A DNA stretch of 64,000 bases from an uncultured Sunxiuqinia sp. (GCF_963678245.1 NZ_OY782776.1:1-64000); one strand, 5' to 3'; positions 1 through 10,600 are shown, counted from the first letter of the stretch. Made by a program: numbers and translations. Notes: generated from the letters alone by a model not told the origin.

Positions 1-1
1 G

Positions 2-1631
2 ACTCTGGATGAAATAGCAGACTATAAAGCTCAGGCTCGTTTTGTCAGAGCCTATTACTATTGGCTTCTTTTACGCAAGTACGGTCCGATACCTTTGCTG
101 CCGGAAGATGGAATTGATTATACTGCGAGCTATGACGATGTGGCAACACCCACGTAGTTCGTATGAGGAATGTGCTGAGTTTATCGCCGCCGAAATGGTA
201 CTTGCAGCGCAGGGGTTGAAGCTGAGCCGTGACCGCTTGTCTGTAGCACGACCAACACGAGGATCAGCGCTGTCCGCTCGCGCAAAGGTTTTGTTGTACG
301 CAGCGAGTCCGCTGATGAACGGAAACACAGATGATTTCGCCATGGAGTTGGTAGATGATGAAGGAAACCAACTATTATCGACTATCTACGACGAAGAAAA
401 GTGGGCGAAGGCCGCTGCAGCTGCCAGAGATGTAATGGAACTTGGCGTGTATGAACTGTATACTGCAAACTTCCGCGAAACAGGTAACTCTTCCTATCCT
501 CCAACAATTGTCCCACCTTACGATGCGGAATTCTCGGATAAGAATTGGCCAGAGGGATGGAAGAATATAGACCCGTTTGAATCCTACCGATCGGTATTTA
601 ATGGTACTGCCGGTGCCGAGAATCCGGAATTGATCTTCACACGTGGAGACAATGGTGGAGAAAAAGGTCAGGCCATGGTTGCGCATCAGCTGCCGCGTGT
701 TGCCAACGGCTGGAATACGCACGGTCTGACTCAGAAGCAAGTTGATGCGTATTACATGAACGATGGAACAGATACTCCGGGGAAAGATACGGAGATTGGT
801 CGCGGAGATGGTAGTAAGCGTCTGGGCGGATACGTAAGTCAGGAAGATGTGGACAATGGCCTGTACAAGCCGTTGAAAGCAGGTGTATCTTTGCAGTATG
901 CTAAACGGGAGCCCCGTTTCTATGCTTCAGTGGCATACAATGGTAGTGTTTGGCATCTGGAAAACGAACCGGAAGAGAAGAATAAAGAAAAGCAAGTGTT
1001 TTATTACCGGGGTGATGGTAACGGTTATACCAATACGATGTTTTGGCTTCGGACCGGAATTGGTGTGATGAAATTTGTACATCCACGTGATACATACCGG
1101 GATGGATATATTGATCTCATCGTTCCAAAGCTTGAACCTGCGATTCGCTATGCCGATATTCTGTTGATGTACGCAGAAGCTTTAAACGAATTGACAGGAT
1201 CGTACAATATTCCATCGTGGGATGGTACTACAACCTATGCCATTAGCCGCGATATCAACGAGATGAAAAAAGGCATTCACCCGGTTCGAATTCGCGGTGG
1301 TGTTCCAGATTATCCGGCTGAGGTTTATGCCAGCCAGGATGAGTTCCGGAAAACTATAAAACGCGAACGTCAGATTGAACTGTTGGGCGAAGGACAGCGT
1401 TACTACGATCTGCGTCGCTGGAAAGATGCTCCCATTGAAGAGTCTCTGCCTATTTATGGATGTAATGTGTTGATGACCAGCGAGCAGAAAGACTTGTTTC
1501 ACACACCGGTCGCCGAGTGGTCGCTTCAATCGACCTTCTCGCGCAAAATGTGGTTCTGGCCAATCAGGCATAGTGAGCTGAAGCGCAACAAACGCCTCAC
1601 GCAAAACCCTGGTTGGACTTATAATGACTAA
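2..1631 (+). pseudogene. RagB/SusD family outer membrane lipoprotein, cut by window edge, one apparent frameshift
   Basis: SusD-type proteins are surface glycan-binding lipoproteins that cap a SusC transporter. The gene runs in from before the window, so the lipobox is not visible. From base 2 the frame reads a typical SusD stretch (KAQARFVRAYYYWLLLRKYGPIP) and then hits TAG at 155-157. The +1 frame continues without a break to 1631 with SusD C-terminal motifs: RYADILLMYAEALNEL, ERQIELLGEGQRYYDLRRW and a final NPGW. Removing one C from the CCC at 149-151 joins the frames as VATPRSSYEE, so this looks like a 1-base insertion. It is either a real disruption or a sequence error. The partner SusC should lie just upstream of the window. 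The next gene starts 15 bases downstream. Confidence 0.88.
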
Positions 1632-1646
1632 TCTTTAAAACAATAG

Positions 1647-2642
1647 ATGTATATGAAAAAGAGATATAGTATACTGTTGTCTTTGCTGGCTGGACTGCTT
1701 TTGTTCAGTTCCTGCAACGATGAATGGACTGAAGAGCAATACGAGCGTTACATTTCTTTTAAAGCTCCACTAAATGAGCAAGGCGTTACACGAATTTATG
1801 TCCGCTACACCGAAGATAGTATTTCAACCTACAGATTGCCGGTGGTTGTCAGCGGATCGACGACTAATGACCAAGATATGACTGTCCATGTGGCTATTGA
1901 TCCGGATACCTTGGCGAGACTAAATATAGAGCAGTACCAGAGCCGGACCGAGCTTTACTATGAGGAGCTGACAAACGAGTATTTTTCGATGCCCGAAACT
2001 GTAGAGGTTAGGGCAGGAGAGAACACTTCTCTGCTGAACATCGACTTCTCATTGAATGATATCGATTTGGTGGACAAGTGGCTGCTTCCACTGACTGTGA
2101 CTGATGATCCGTCGTACGACTATGTTGCTCATCCGAGAAAGCACTACAAAAAAGCTTTGCTGCGGGTGATGCCTTTCAACGATTATTCCGGAATATACAG
2201 TGGTACAGCACTAAAAACATACCTTAAAGGCTACGAGGACGACGCAGCCATTGTGAAAAGCGAGGTTCCTGTTTACGTGGTCGATGAGAACACGGTATTT
2301 TTCTACGCTGGTACGGTGGACGAGGATCGTACCGATCGACGTAATTATAAGATTAATGCTATTTTCAACGAACAAACCAAGCAGGTTACGTTGACTGCTG
2401 ATAATTCTGATATAGAGTTTCAGGTGTTTGGCACTCCGGTATTTTCTGTGGAAGAAACAATGGATGCTACGCGTCCGTATCTGTTGCATCGCTATGTCAC
2501 CATCAGCAACATAGATTACAGTTTTACAGATTATACTTCGGTACCGAATGCGAACATCTCGTATACGGTTCGTGGTTCGCTGATTCTAGAACGTAAAATT
2601 AACACTCAGATCCCTGACGAAGACCAAGCTATCGAATGGTAG
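1647..2642 (+). CDS. DUF1735/DUF4973 domain surface lipoprotein (SusE position)
   Basis: A 331-residue lipoprotein with signal peptide and lipobox FSSC followed by NDE, the acidic pattern of a Bacteroidota surface lipoprotein export signal. The N-terminal half (about residues 35-170) resembles DUF1735, an Ig-like fold. The C-terminal half resembles DUF4973. Such proteins sit directly after SusD in many PULs and are thought to bind glycan at the cell surface. That is inference from position, since no catalytic motif is visible. The frame starts MYMKKR, and the second ATG at 1653 is an equally good start. A strong terminator follows, so this ends the upstream SusCD transcript. Confidence 0.8.
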   Translation: MYMKKRYSILLSLLAGLLLFSSCNDEWTEEQYERYISFKAPLNEQGVTRIYVRYTEDSISTYRLPVVVSGSTTNDQDMTVHVAIDPDTLARLNIEQYQSRTELYYEELTNEYFSMPETVEVRAGENTSLLNIDFSLNDIDLVDKWLLPLTVTDDPSYDYVAHPRKHYKKALLRVMPFNDYSGIYSGTALKTYLKGYEDDAAIVKSEVPVYVVDENTVFFYAGTVDEDRTDRRNYKINAIFNEQTKQVTLTADNSDIEFQVFGTPVFSVEETMDATRPYLLHRYVTISNIDYSFTDYTSVPNANISYTVRGSLILERKINTQIPDEDQAIEW

Positions 2643-2668
2643 AAAAAGATATTTGTTAATGTTATTAA

Positions 2669-2705
2669 GGATGTTGCCACAAAAAACGGCAACATCCTTT
2701 TTTTT
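2669..2705 (+). terminator. Rho-independent terminator after the upstream SusCD operon
   Basis: A perfect 10-bp stem (GGATGTTGCC at 2669-2678, GGCAACATCC at 2688-2697) with a 9-base loop is followed directly by eight T residues. It separates the SusD/DUF4973 transcript from the DUF4965 gene. Confidence 0.93.
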
Positions 2706-2878
2706 GAAATATCGTGAGTAAATTATTCGGCGTAGCTGTATTTGTTACAAACAACCCAATAGAAATTAATCATACAATTTATAGAACTGCCAGGCCCTCA
2801 TAAAATATGTTTAGGGATGATAGAAAGTAACAGACTGGCAAAAATGAATCAACTCAACTCAATTAAAAACAACTGACG

Positions 2879-5380
2879 ATGAAGAGAAAGCCATATTTCC
2901 TTTTAGTATTAATTCTGGCTGGAATTACATTTTCGTTTTGTGCGCAAACGAATAGCAAATCAAAAGTACCTACAACGATCGAACTGCGGGCTCCTGCTTA
3001 TCCGTTAATTACTATTGATCCATACACCAGTGCCTGGTCAATGACGGACAAATTGTACGATGAACCAGTGAAGCACTGGACCGGTGAGCAGCATCCCTTA
3101 GTGGGAGCTGTTCGTGTTGACGGTCAGGTGTATCGTTTCCTAGGTCAGGTAGATGTGCCTTGGGTACCCATTGTGCCGATGGCTAACATTGATTCTTGGG
3201 AAGGACAGTACACGATGAATGAGCCTGCCAAAGGCTGGGACAAAGCTGATTTTATTGATGATTCATGGAAAACCGGCGAAGGAGCATTTGGAACCCGGGA
3301 CATGCCTACGCTTGGTACCGTTTGGAATACAAAAGATATTTGGGTTCGACGCGAGTTTACCATTCCGGCAAATCTACCGGATGAAGAAATGTACCTCATC
3401 TATTCGCATGACGATATTTTCGAGCTGTATTTGAATGGGAAACAACTGGTGAAAACGGATTATGAATGGCACAACAATGTCATTTTGAAAATTGACCGTT
3501 CATTGCTTAAGCCGGGAGAGACGAATGTGATCGCTTCGCATTGCCACAACCTCACGGGTGGGGGGTATGTCGATTTTGGATTGTTTCAGCAAAGTCCGGA
3601 TAAAGACGTTTTTACACAAACAGCCACGCAAACTAACGTGTCGCTTTCAGCCACGCAAACGCACTACGAGTTTGCTTGCGGACCAGTTGATTTGAAGCTT
3701 CAGTTTGTATCTCCTCTATTACCCGGCGACTTGGATTTGTTAGCACGCCCGGTGAATTACATCAACTACCAAGTGGTGGCGAATGACGGTGGCGAGCACG
3801 AAGTGCAGGTTTATATTGAAGCCACTCCTGAATGGGCGGTCAATGTTCCTGCTCAGGAGGTAGAAGTAACCAATGGAACGGCAGGATCTGTCAATTTCGT
3901 AAAAGCAGGAACAACAGAACAACCTGTTTTAGAGAAAAAAGGCGATAACATTCGCATAGATTGGGGGTATGTCTACCTGGCAGCCAATCAATCTGAAAAT
4001 ACCAGTTTGTCAATTACGGAATACTTTAGCTCGAAGCAGGAATTCGAACAAAACGGAAAAGTAACTGGAGTTGGCAGTATGACCACCCGGCCGGTGAAAG
4101 AAATGCCTGCCATGGTTTATGTCGACAATTTGGGAACCGTTTCTGGGAACGAAGCAGCCGGTTATGTGATGTTGGCCTATGATGATCTGGAGTCGATTCA
4201 GTACTTTGGAGACAACCTGAAGGGCTGGTGGACCAAAGACGGTACGGTAGCTATTAACGATGCGCTTCAGGCAGCCTCGGCTGAATATACAGAAGTGATG
4301 AACCACAGTGCTGAATTTGACAATCAACTGTGGAACGAAACCGTGCAAGCCGGAGGTGAAAACTATGGCGACCTCTGTGTGCTGGCATTCCGTCAGTCTA
4401 TTGCCGCTCACAAATTGGTAAAAGATACGCAGGGTAACATTTTGTTTTTGTCCAAGGAAAACTTTAGTAACGGTTCTATCGGAACAGTTGACGTAACTTA
4501 TCCTTCGGCTCCTTTGTTCCTGAAATACAATCCGGAACTGTTAAAAGGAATGTTAAACCCGATTTTCTATTATTCAGAAAGCGGAAAATGGGACAAGCCT
4601 TTTGCTGCGCACGATGTGGGAACGTATCCCTTAGCCAACGGGCAAACCTATGGCGGCGATATGCCTGTTGAAGAGTGTGGAAATATGATTATTTTAACCG
4701 CAGCCATTGCCGATGTAGAAGGAAATGCCGATTATGCAGCCGAACACTGGGAGGTGCTAACAACTTGGGCAAATTACTTGATGGAGAACGGACTCGATCC
4801 GGAAAACCAACTTTGCACCGACGATTTTGCCGGTCACTTTGCCCACAATGTAAACCTCTCGGCAAAAGCCATTATGGGAATTGCCGGTTACGGAAAACTG
4901 GCAGAAATGCTGGGTAAAAACGATGTGGCTGAAAAATATACTAGTGAAGCAAAAAGTATGGCGCAGGAGTGGATGAAGATGGCCGACGATGGCGATCACT
5001 ATCGTTTAACTTTTGATAAGCCGGGAACTTGGAGTCAGAAATACAATCTGGTATGGGACAAGTTGCTAAACCTGGGTATTTTCCCGGAAGAGGTAGCTCA
5101 AAAAGAAATAGCTTATTACCTGACCAAACAAAACAAATACGGTTTGCCACTGGATAACCGTAGAACATACACCAAGAGTGACTGGATTGTGTGGACAGCG
5201 ACTTTGGCTAATGATAAAGAAACTTTCCAGAAGTTTATCGATCCTTTGCATGCCTTTGTTACGGAAACTCCGGATCGTGTTCCTATGAGCGATTGGTATG
5301 AAACGCCCAGCGCGAAGCAGGTCGGTTTTCAGGCTCGTTCGGTTGTAGGGGGGTACTTTATTAAGCTGTTGGAAAAATAG
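2879..5380 (+). CDS. DUF4965-family protein (DUF4964-DUF5127-DUF4965-DUF1793), copy 1
   Basis: An 833-residue exported protein of the family often named glutaminase A after fungal relatives. In Bacteroidota the members sit in PULs, and the DUF4965/DUF1793 part has a six-hairpin (alpha/alpha)6 fold like many glycosidases, so the true substrate here is unknown. In order: signal peptide, DUF4964 at about 30-95, an inserted galactose-binding-like beta domain at about 100-240 (DDSWKTGEGAFGT, FELYLNGKQLV), DUF5127 at about 250-470, DUF4965 at about 480-655 and DUF1793 to the end. Conserved runs include AAHDVGTYP, GGDMPVEECGNM and CTDDFAGHFAHN. The signal peptide ends in FSFC, a poor lipobox. A close paralogue of the same length lies at 24268-26769. 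Confidence 0.88.
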   Translation: MKRKPYFLLVLILAGITFSFCAQTNSKSKVPTTIELRAPAYPLITIDPYTSAWSMTDKLYDEPVKHWTGEQHPLVGAVRVDGQVYRFLGQVDVPWVPIVPMANIDSWEGQYTMNEPAKGWDKADFIDDSWKTGEGAFGTRDMPTLGTVWNTKDIWVRREFTIPANLPDEEMYLIYSHDDIFELYLNGKQLVKTDYEWHNNVILKIDRSLLKPGETNVIASHCHNLTGGGYVDFGLFQQSPDKDVFTQTATQTNVSLSATQTHYEFACGPVDLKLQFVSPLLPGDLDLLARPVNYINYQVVANDGGEHEVQVYIEATPEWAVNVPAQEVEVTNGTAGSVNFVKAGTTEQPVLEKKGDNIRIDWGYVYLAANQSENTSLSITEYFSSKQEFEQNGKVTGVGSMTTRPVKEMPAMVYVDNLGTVSGNEAAGYVMLAYDDLESIQYFGDNLKGWWTKDGTVAINDALQAASAEYTEVMNHSAEFDNQLWNETVQAGGENYGDLCVLAFRQSIAAHKLVKDTQGNILFLSKENFSNGSIGTVDVTYPSAPLFLKYNPELLKGMLNPIFYYSESGKWDKPFAAHDVGTYPLANGQTYGGDMPVEECGNMIILTAAIADVEGNADYAAEHWEVLTTWANYLMENGLDPENQLCTDDFAGHFAHNVNLSAKAIMGIAGYGKLAEMLGKNDVAEKYTSEAKSMAQEWMKMADDGDHYRLTFDKPGTWSQKYNLVWDKLLNLGIFPEEVAQKEIAYYLTKQNKYGLPLDNRRTYTKSDWIVWTATLANDKETFQKFIDPLHAFVTETPDRVPMSDWYETPSAKQVGFQARSVVGGYFIKLLEK

Positions 5381-5442
5381 TCAGAATGAAAAGAGATTAA
5401 TTAGTAGTAGTTTTTAAGTAGTTAAGTGTGTTTGCAGTTATT

Positions 5443-5502
5443 CTTTTGTTGTTGGATTTGGCCTGTCAACAAAAGGGTACTGTAAACATTTTTTTTGTTT
5501 AC
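5443..5502. repeat. Two consecutive inverted repeats upstream of the first ECF sigma gene
   Basis: First repeat: CTTTTGTTG (5443-5451) and CAACAAAAG (5467-5475), perfect 9 bp with a 15-base gap. Second repeat: GTAAACA (5482-5488) and TGTTTAC (5496-5502), perfect 7 bp around seven T residues. They lie in the 253-base gap between the DUF4965 gene and the sigma factor. They could be a weak terminator plus an operator, but neither is proven. Confidence 0.6.
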
Positions 5503-5633
5503 TTTGAAAAAGCAATTTTCTAGATTAAGATGCCAGACGAAAAAAGATGGAACCATCTGGTGGTTTTATGAATAATTGCTACCTTCTTAACGTTTATTTT
5601 ACTGGAGTACTGAAGGATTAACTTATAAAATTA

Positions 5634-6233
5634 GTGCATAAACAGGCTGGAAATATCGATCGATTATTGGTTATGAAGATGAAAAAGGGCGATATGAAAG
5701 CCTTTCAAGAGCTCTTCGTAACGTATGGTGAAAGACTATATGAATTTTCCTTTTCCTATTTGAAAGATTCTTTTGTTGCCGAAGAAATTGTACAGGATGT
5801 TTTTCTACGGATCTGGGAGATGAGGGAAGATATTGACGAGGATAGATCGTTTAAAAGTTTCATCTACCAAATGACAGTGAATAAGGTCTTTAATTATATG
5901 AAACATCAGGTTGTGCGACAAAAATATGAGAAATACGTCCTGAATTCCAACCTTTCTTTCGACGATAGTCCTGACACTCAACTTCAACTCAGTGAATTGG
6001 ATGAGCGAATACGCTCGTTACTTCTGAAAATTCCCGAACAGCAGCGTAATGTCTTTAAAATGAGCCGCATGGGAGGTATGTCAAATCCCGAAATCGCCGG
6101 TAAACTAAATCTATCTATTAGAACGGTTGAAAACCAAATCTACCGAACCACTAAATTTTTAAAAGAGCATCTGAAAGGAGAGTATCTTTTCATCCTTTTT
6201 TGCCTGTGTCATGGTGTTCTCGCTTTCTGTTAG
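5634..6233 (+). CDS. RNA polymerase ECF-type sigma factor, PUL A
   Basis: A 199-residue sigma-70 family factor of the Bacteroidota ECF group paired with FecR. Region 2 (about 25-95) holds EEIVQDVFLRIW and the promoter-melting helix. Region 4 (about 125-180) holds the helix-turn-helix NPEIAGKLNLSIRTVENQIYRT. It is expected to be held by the FecR protein encoded next and released when the STN-domain SusC at 7608 binds substrate. The start at 5634 is GTG. An ATG at 5673 is possible but would shorten the lead into region 2. The protein ends in a hydrophobic tail (LFILFCLCHGVLAFC), a pattern shared with the second sigma factor at 27227. Confidence 0.92.
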   Translation: MHKQAGNIDRLLVMKMKKGDMKAFQELFVTYGERLYEFSFSYLKDSFVAEEIVQDVFLRIWEMREDIDEDRSFKSFIYQMTVNKVFNYMKHQVVRQKYEKYVLNSNLSFDDSPDTQLQLSELDERIRSLLLKIPEQQRNVFKMSRMGGMSNPEIAGKLNLSIRTVENQIYRTTKFLKEHLKGEYLFILFCLCHGVLAFC

Positions 6234-6336
6234 TCCATACTGACCTTGTTATCAGGACTTATTACCATTATCTGCTAATCTTGTTATTTGCCAACCTACT
6301 CATTTTAGAGCATTTCGGTTCAAATTGCTAAAAGTT

Positions 6337-6363
6337 CTCAAAAAAAAATCATTTTTTTTTGAG
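6337..6363. repeat. A9/T9 hairpin with CTC/GAG clamp between sigma and fecR
   Basis: CTC plus nine A (6337-6348), a 3-base loop TCA (6349-6351), then nine T plus GAG (6352-6363) form a perfect 12-bp stem. It lies 34 bases before the fecR ATG. In RNA it would be a stable but low-GC hairpin without a trailing T run, so it is not a standard terminator. It could tune fecR expression relative to sigma. Confidence 0.65.
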
Positions 6364-6396
6364 TGTTCAGTTTTGACTTCTTGTATTACCTGTGAT

Positions 6397-7482
6397 ATGG
6401 AAAAGAATTCAACGATAGAACCCCGATTTTTTCAGCTGTTTGAAAAGCTTCATGCAGGAGACTGCAGTCTGCAGGAGCTGTATGAGCTGGAGGCTTTTTT
6501 TGAAAAGGAACAATCGGTTGTAGCGCTAAAAAAACGAATGATTCAAAACTTGGAAGATGAAACTTACCGGGCTAGCGGTCATTTTATTAACGATGATGCA
6601 TTTCAAAAAATTAAAAGGCAGATCAAACAAAAGGAGCAGGAGAAAGATTCCCGGTCTGTTCCATTATACATCCAAATCACAAAAATTGCAGCCGTTGTCG
6701 TGCTTTCATTTGTGATGGGCGGCTTGCTTGTCAACTTTTTGAATGCCCAAGGTGAACTGGATGCTGCTTCCTACTGCGAAATTGAAGCTCCGCTAGGAGC
6801 GAAGTCCCGGGTGGTTTTGCCCGATAGCTCTGTGGTATGGTTGAATGCAGGAAGTACCCTCAGATACTCAACAAATTTCAGCGAGTCCGAACGTAATGTT
6901 TCGCTGGTTGGTGAAGGGTATTTTGATGTGGCCAAAAACGAACAACTTCCATTTGTGGTCAATGCCCACGGCTTTCTTGTAGAAGTCTTGGGAACCGAAT
7001 TTAATATACAGGCATACGAAGATGAACCGCTCATTGAAACAGTTTTGGTGGAAGGAAAAGTGAAGTTAAATCACGCAATAGAGCGCATCGGTGACCGCGT
7101 ATTTTTGACTCCAAACTCAAAAGCTTCGTTCTATAAAAACAAGGAAGATGCAGTCGCCAGTGGCGATCCACGAATGGTCATCCTGACCAATATTGATCCA
7201 AGGCCATTGATTGCCTGGAAAGATGATCAATTAATTTTTGAGAGTGAGATGCTCAAGGATTTGGTCGTGAAGCTCGGGCGTAAGTACGATTACACGTTCG
7301 AGTTTGAATCGGTAGATATTGAAAATTATCGATTCTCCGGCGCACTTGAGGATGAAACCTTGCAACAGGTGATGGATGTGATCACCACTACTTCTCCAAT
7401 ATCGTATGAAATAAAAGGAAAAATAGTAACCATTAATAAAGATTTGACAAGAACTGGAAATTTTAAAAAGCACTTACGATGA
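6397..7482 (+). CDS. FecR family anti-sigma factor, PUL A
   Basis: An inner-membrane anti-sigma factor expected to bind the ECF sigma factor on the cytoplasmic side and the STN domain of the SusC receptor in the periplasm. A cytoplasmic helical part (about 1-90) is followed by one membrane segment (IAAVVVLSFVMGGLLV, about 90-110). Next come a FecR domain (about 125-225: GAKSRVVLPDSSVVWLNAGS, GEGYFDVAK, VLGTEFNIQAY, VLVEGKVKL) and a C-terminal DUF4974 domain (about 290-355). The frame is open from a TTG at 6325, but the ATG at 6397 (MEKNSTIEPRF) fits the family and avoids translating through the poly-A/poly-T hairpin. Confidence 0.92.
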   Translation: MEKNSTIEPRFFQLFEKLHAGDCSLQELYELEAFFEKEQSVVALKKRMIQNLEDETYRASGHFINDDAFQKIKRQIKQKEQEKDSRSVPLYIQITKIAAVVVLSFVMGGLLVNFLNAQGELDAASYCEIEAPLGAKSRVVLPDSSVVWLNAGSTLRYSTNFSESERNVSLVGEGYFDVAKNEQLPFVVNAHGFLVEVLGTEFNIQAYEDEPLIETVLVEGKVKLNHAIERIGDRVFLTPNSKASFYKNKEDAVASGDPRMVILTNIDPRPLIAWKDDQLIFESEMLKDLVVKLGRKYDYTFEFESVDIENYRFSGALEDETLQQVMDVITTTSPISYEIKGKIVTINKDLTRTGNFKKHLR

Positions 7483-7486
7483 AAAA

Positions 7487-7578
7487 AAAGGAACAGATTG
7501 ATACATCTGCTCCCTTTGAAAAATGATTGAGTTAAATTTTAATCGATGCTGCATAAGTTGGTAGCTGCTGCAAGCATC
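7487..7578 (+). promoter_or_regulatory. Leader with two stem-loops before SusC, PUL A
   Basis: Between fecR and susC there is an imperfect stem-loop at 7487-7517 (AAAGG..ACAGAT with ATCTG..TCCCTTT). A second at 7545-7578 pairs GATGCT-GCA with TGCAAGCATC, with a one-base bulge. No trailing T run is present. No clear TTTG-N19-TANNTTTG promoter was found, which would be expected if an ECF factor drives susC. The role is unknown. Confidence 0.4.
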
Positions 7579-7607
7579 TATTGTTAACCATTTAACAAAC
7601 CAAATGT

Positions 7608-10600
7608 ATGAAAAAAAATCGAATTGGATTTGTTTTCCCTGCGAGGGGTAAGCTTAAAAAAACATTGCTTGTGATGAAACTAACAGCCATTTTTATCTTG
7701 GCTTTTCTGGTACAGGTAAACGCCTCGGTGTATTCACAGAATACAAAGTTTGACGGCGACTACCGTGGAAAAACCATTCGGGAAGTCTTTACTGAAATCG
7801 AGAATCAAAGTCGCTTTCGTTTTTTCTTTAACGATGATTTCACCGACATCGATCAGGTGGTGGATTTTACCGTGAAAAATGCGGACGTAGAAGGCATTCT
7901 GGATCGAATGTTTAAAGGGTCGGATATCAGTTATAAGATTTCGGAGAACGATTTAGTTGTCTTAACCACTAAACAAAATTCGCAGGCTAAGGTGATCAGC
8001 GGAAAGGTCGTCGACTCGGGTGGGGAATCAATGCCCGGCGTAACTGTGGTTGTCAAGGGAACTACCAAGGGAACCATTACCGATCTGGATGGAAATTACA
8101 CCATCAACATGGGAGAAGGGAGTAAAACACTTGTTTTCTCTTTTGTCGGAATGGAATCCCTTGAAGTTGAAGTGGGTAGCCAGAGCGTTATTAATATTAC
8201 CATGAGTGAATCTTCCATTGGATTGGAAGAAGTGGTCGCAATTGGCTATGGTGTTCAAAAGAAAGAATCGTTGACAGGAGCCATTTCTGGTGTGACATCT
8301 GAAGATTTGGACCGAGTACATTCAACAACCGTTTCGGGAGCACTGGCCGGTAAAATTGCCGGGGTAACTTTTCGGATGCCGGATGGACGCCCTGGAGCTA
8401 GTGCCAACATTCAAATTCGTAACATGGGTAACCCCCTGTATGTTATTGACGGTATTCAAAAAGATGCCGGACAGTTTAATAACCTTTCTCCAAACGACAT
8501 TGAAAGTATTACCGTTTTAAAAGATGCTTCGGCTGCAATCTATGGGTTACGGGCTGCAAATGGGGTAGTCGTTGTGACTACCAAACGTGGTAAGTTGGGT
8601 ACAAAAAATACCATTAACGTAGATGCTTACACGGGCTGGCAAAACTGGACCCGTTTTCCGGAAACGGTTGGTGCCTATGAGTGGATGCTTGGTAAAGCCT
8701 ATGCTGAAATGAACCTGGATGGAAGTACCAACATTACCCGTGACGAACTGGACAAGTGGCAGACAGGCACAGAGCCTGGTTATCAAAGTTTCGACTGGTA
8801 TGATTTTATCATCAAACCCAATTCGCCGCAAACATCTGTTAACGTGAGTACGTCGGGTGGTTCTGATAAAATCAACTATTATTTATCGGTTACTCGTCTG
8901 GATCAAAATTCCATGTTGGGGCGTGAATTTACTTTTGGACGAACCAACTTTCAGTCCAATATCGATGCGAAAATTACCGATCGTTTAAAAGTTGGTGTTT
9001 CGATCAACGGACGTATGGAAACTCGCGACAATCCGGGTGTTCCTGGTGGCGATGACTACTGGGCTCCCCGCTTTGCCTTGTTCCGTAACCGGCCAACAGA
9101 GCGACCTTACGCCAATGATAACCCTGAATATATTAACAATATTGGGCACATGGCCGAAAACTGGGGACTGCTAACCAAGGAAAAATCGGGTTACTGGACC
9201 GAAGACTGGCGCGTGCTGCAATTGAACTTCACCGGTGAGTACGATATTCCAATTGATGGTTTAAGCGTGAAAGGAACCTATTCGCATTATATTGCTGATC
9301 GCTTAATGAACGGGCACGAATATACCTATGAAGCTTATTCCTATTTTCCTGAGGAGGACGAGTACCGCGTGACTTTTCAGAATCTAAATCCCTGGAGAGA
9401 ACGCGGAACCCGGAAGAATATAGAAACAGTGCTTCAGGCTCAGCTCAATTATGCCAAAGAATTTGGTAAGCATGGTATTGCGGCTACATTTGTAAACGAA
9501 CGGATTGAACGGCGAGAACTGGAAGTTTGGGTTCATGCGGTGCCAAAAACCAACGCTTTGCCTTTGCTTCAATTTCCGGATATCGACACTTATGATGATC
9601 GGGATGATGAAAGTGCGCGCATTGGATATGTTGGCCGCTTAAACTACAATTACGACAATAAATACTATCTGGAACTTGCTGGTCGTCAGGATGCTTCCTG
9701 GAAGTTCATTTCTGATCAACGCTGGGGATTCTTCCCTTCAGCTTCCGTAGGTTGGCGGATTACTGAAGAAAATTTTGCCAAAAATTTATTGGGTAATAGT
9801 AGCTTTGACTTGAAACTGCGTGCTTCCTATGGAGAACTGGGGGATGACGATGTTGGGATTGGTAATTTCGATTACCTGACAGGTTATAATTATGCTTCAC
9901 AGGCTGTAATCATGGATGGCGAGATTATTACGGGAGCCCGAGATCGGGGAGTACCTGTTACTTCCATTTCATGGTACACAAGTACCATTACTGACATCGG
10001 TGCCGATTATTCCACAATGAACGGAAAATTGAGTGGTTCGGTGGACTATTTCTACCGGAAGCGGGAAGGCTTACGCGGTCGTAAATATGATATTCTGGTT
10101 CCTAGTGAATTAGGTTATTTATTACCTGAAGAAAACGTCAATAGCGACGCCATTATGGGAGCAGAAACTTCGATTGTTTACAACGGGAAAACAGGTGACT
10201 TGAATTACTCTGTTGGTGGAAACATTTCATTTGCCCGTGAAAAATTTCTGGAATCATATAAACCACGTTTTGGTAATTCGTGGGATCATTACCGGAACTC
10301 ATCAGAAGATCGTTGGACCGGAGTTTTCTGGGGATATGAAACGATTGGTCAGTTTGAGTCATTCGAGGAGATCAACAGTTATCCCATTAATAATGATGGC
10401 GAAGGAAACCGCACCATGTTGCCTGGAGATTTCATATACAACGATGTGAATGGTGACGGACGAATCAACGGTTTAGATGAACGCCCCATCGGTTTTCCAA
10501 GGGATCGGAATCCGATCATAAATTTTGGTTTTAATATTAGTGCCGACTACAAGGGCTTTGATCTGAAAGCGGATTTCTCAGGTGGTTCAGCCTATTCCTA

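Noticed and set aside
2788-2840. TGCCAG/CTGGCA inverted repeat before the first DUF4965 gene
   Set aside because: Only 6 bp with a 41-base gap; expected by chance.
2879-5380. Naming the DUF4965 proteins glutaminases
   Set aside because: The name is carried over from fungal relatives. The PUL context and the inserted sugar-binding-like domain make a glycan role more likely, so I left function open.
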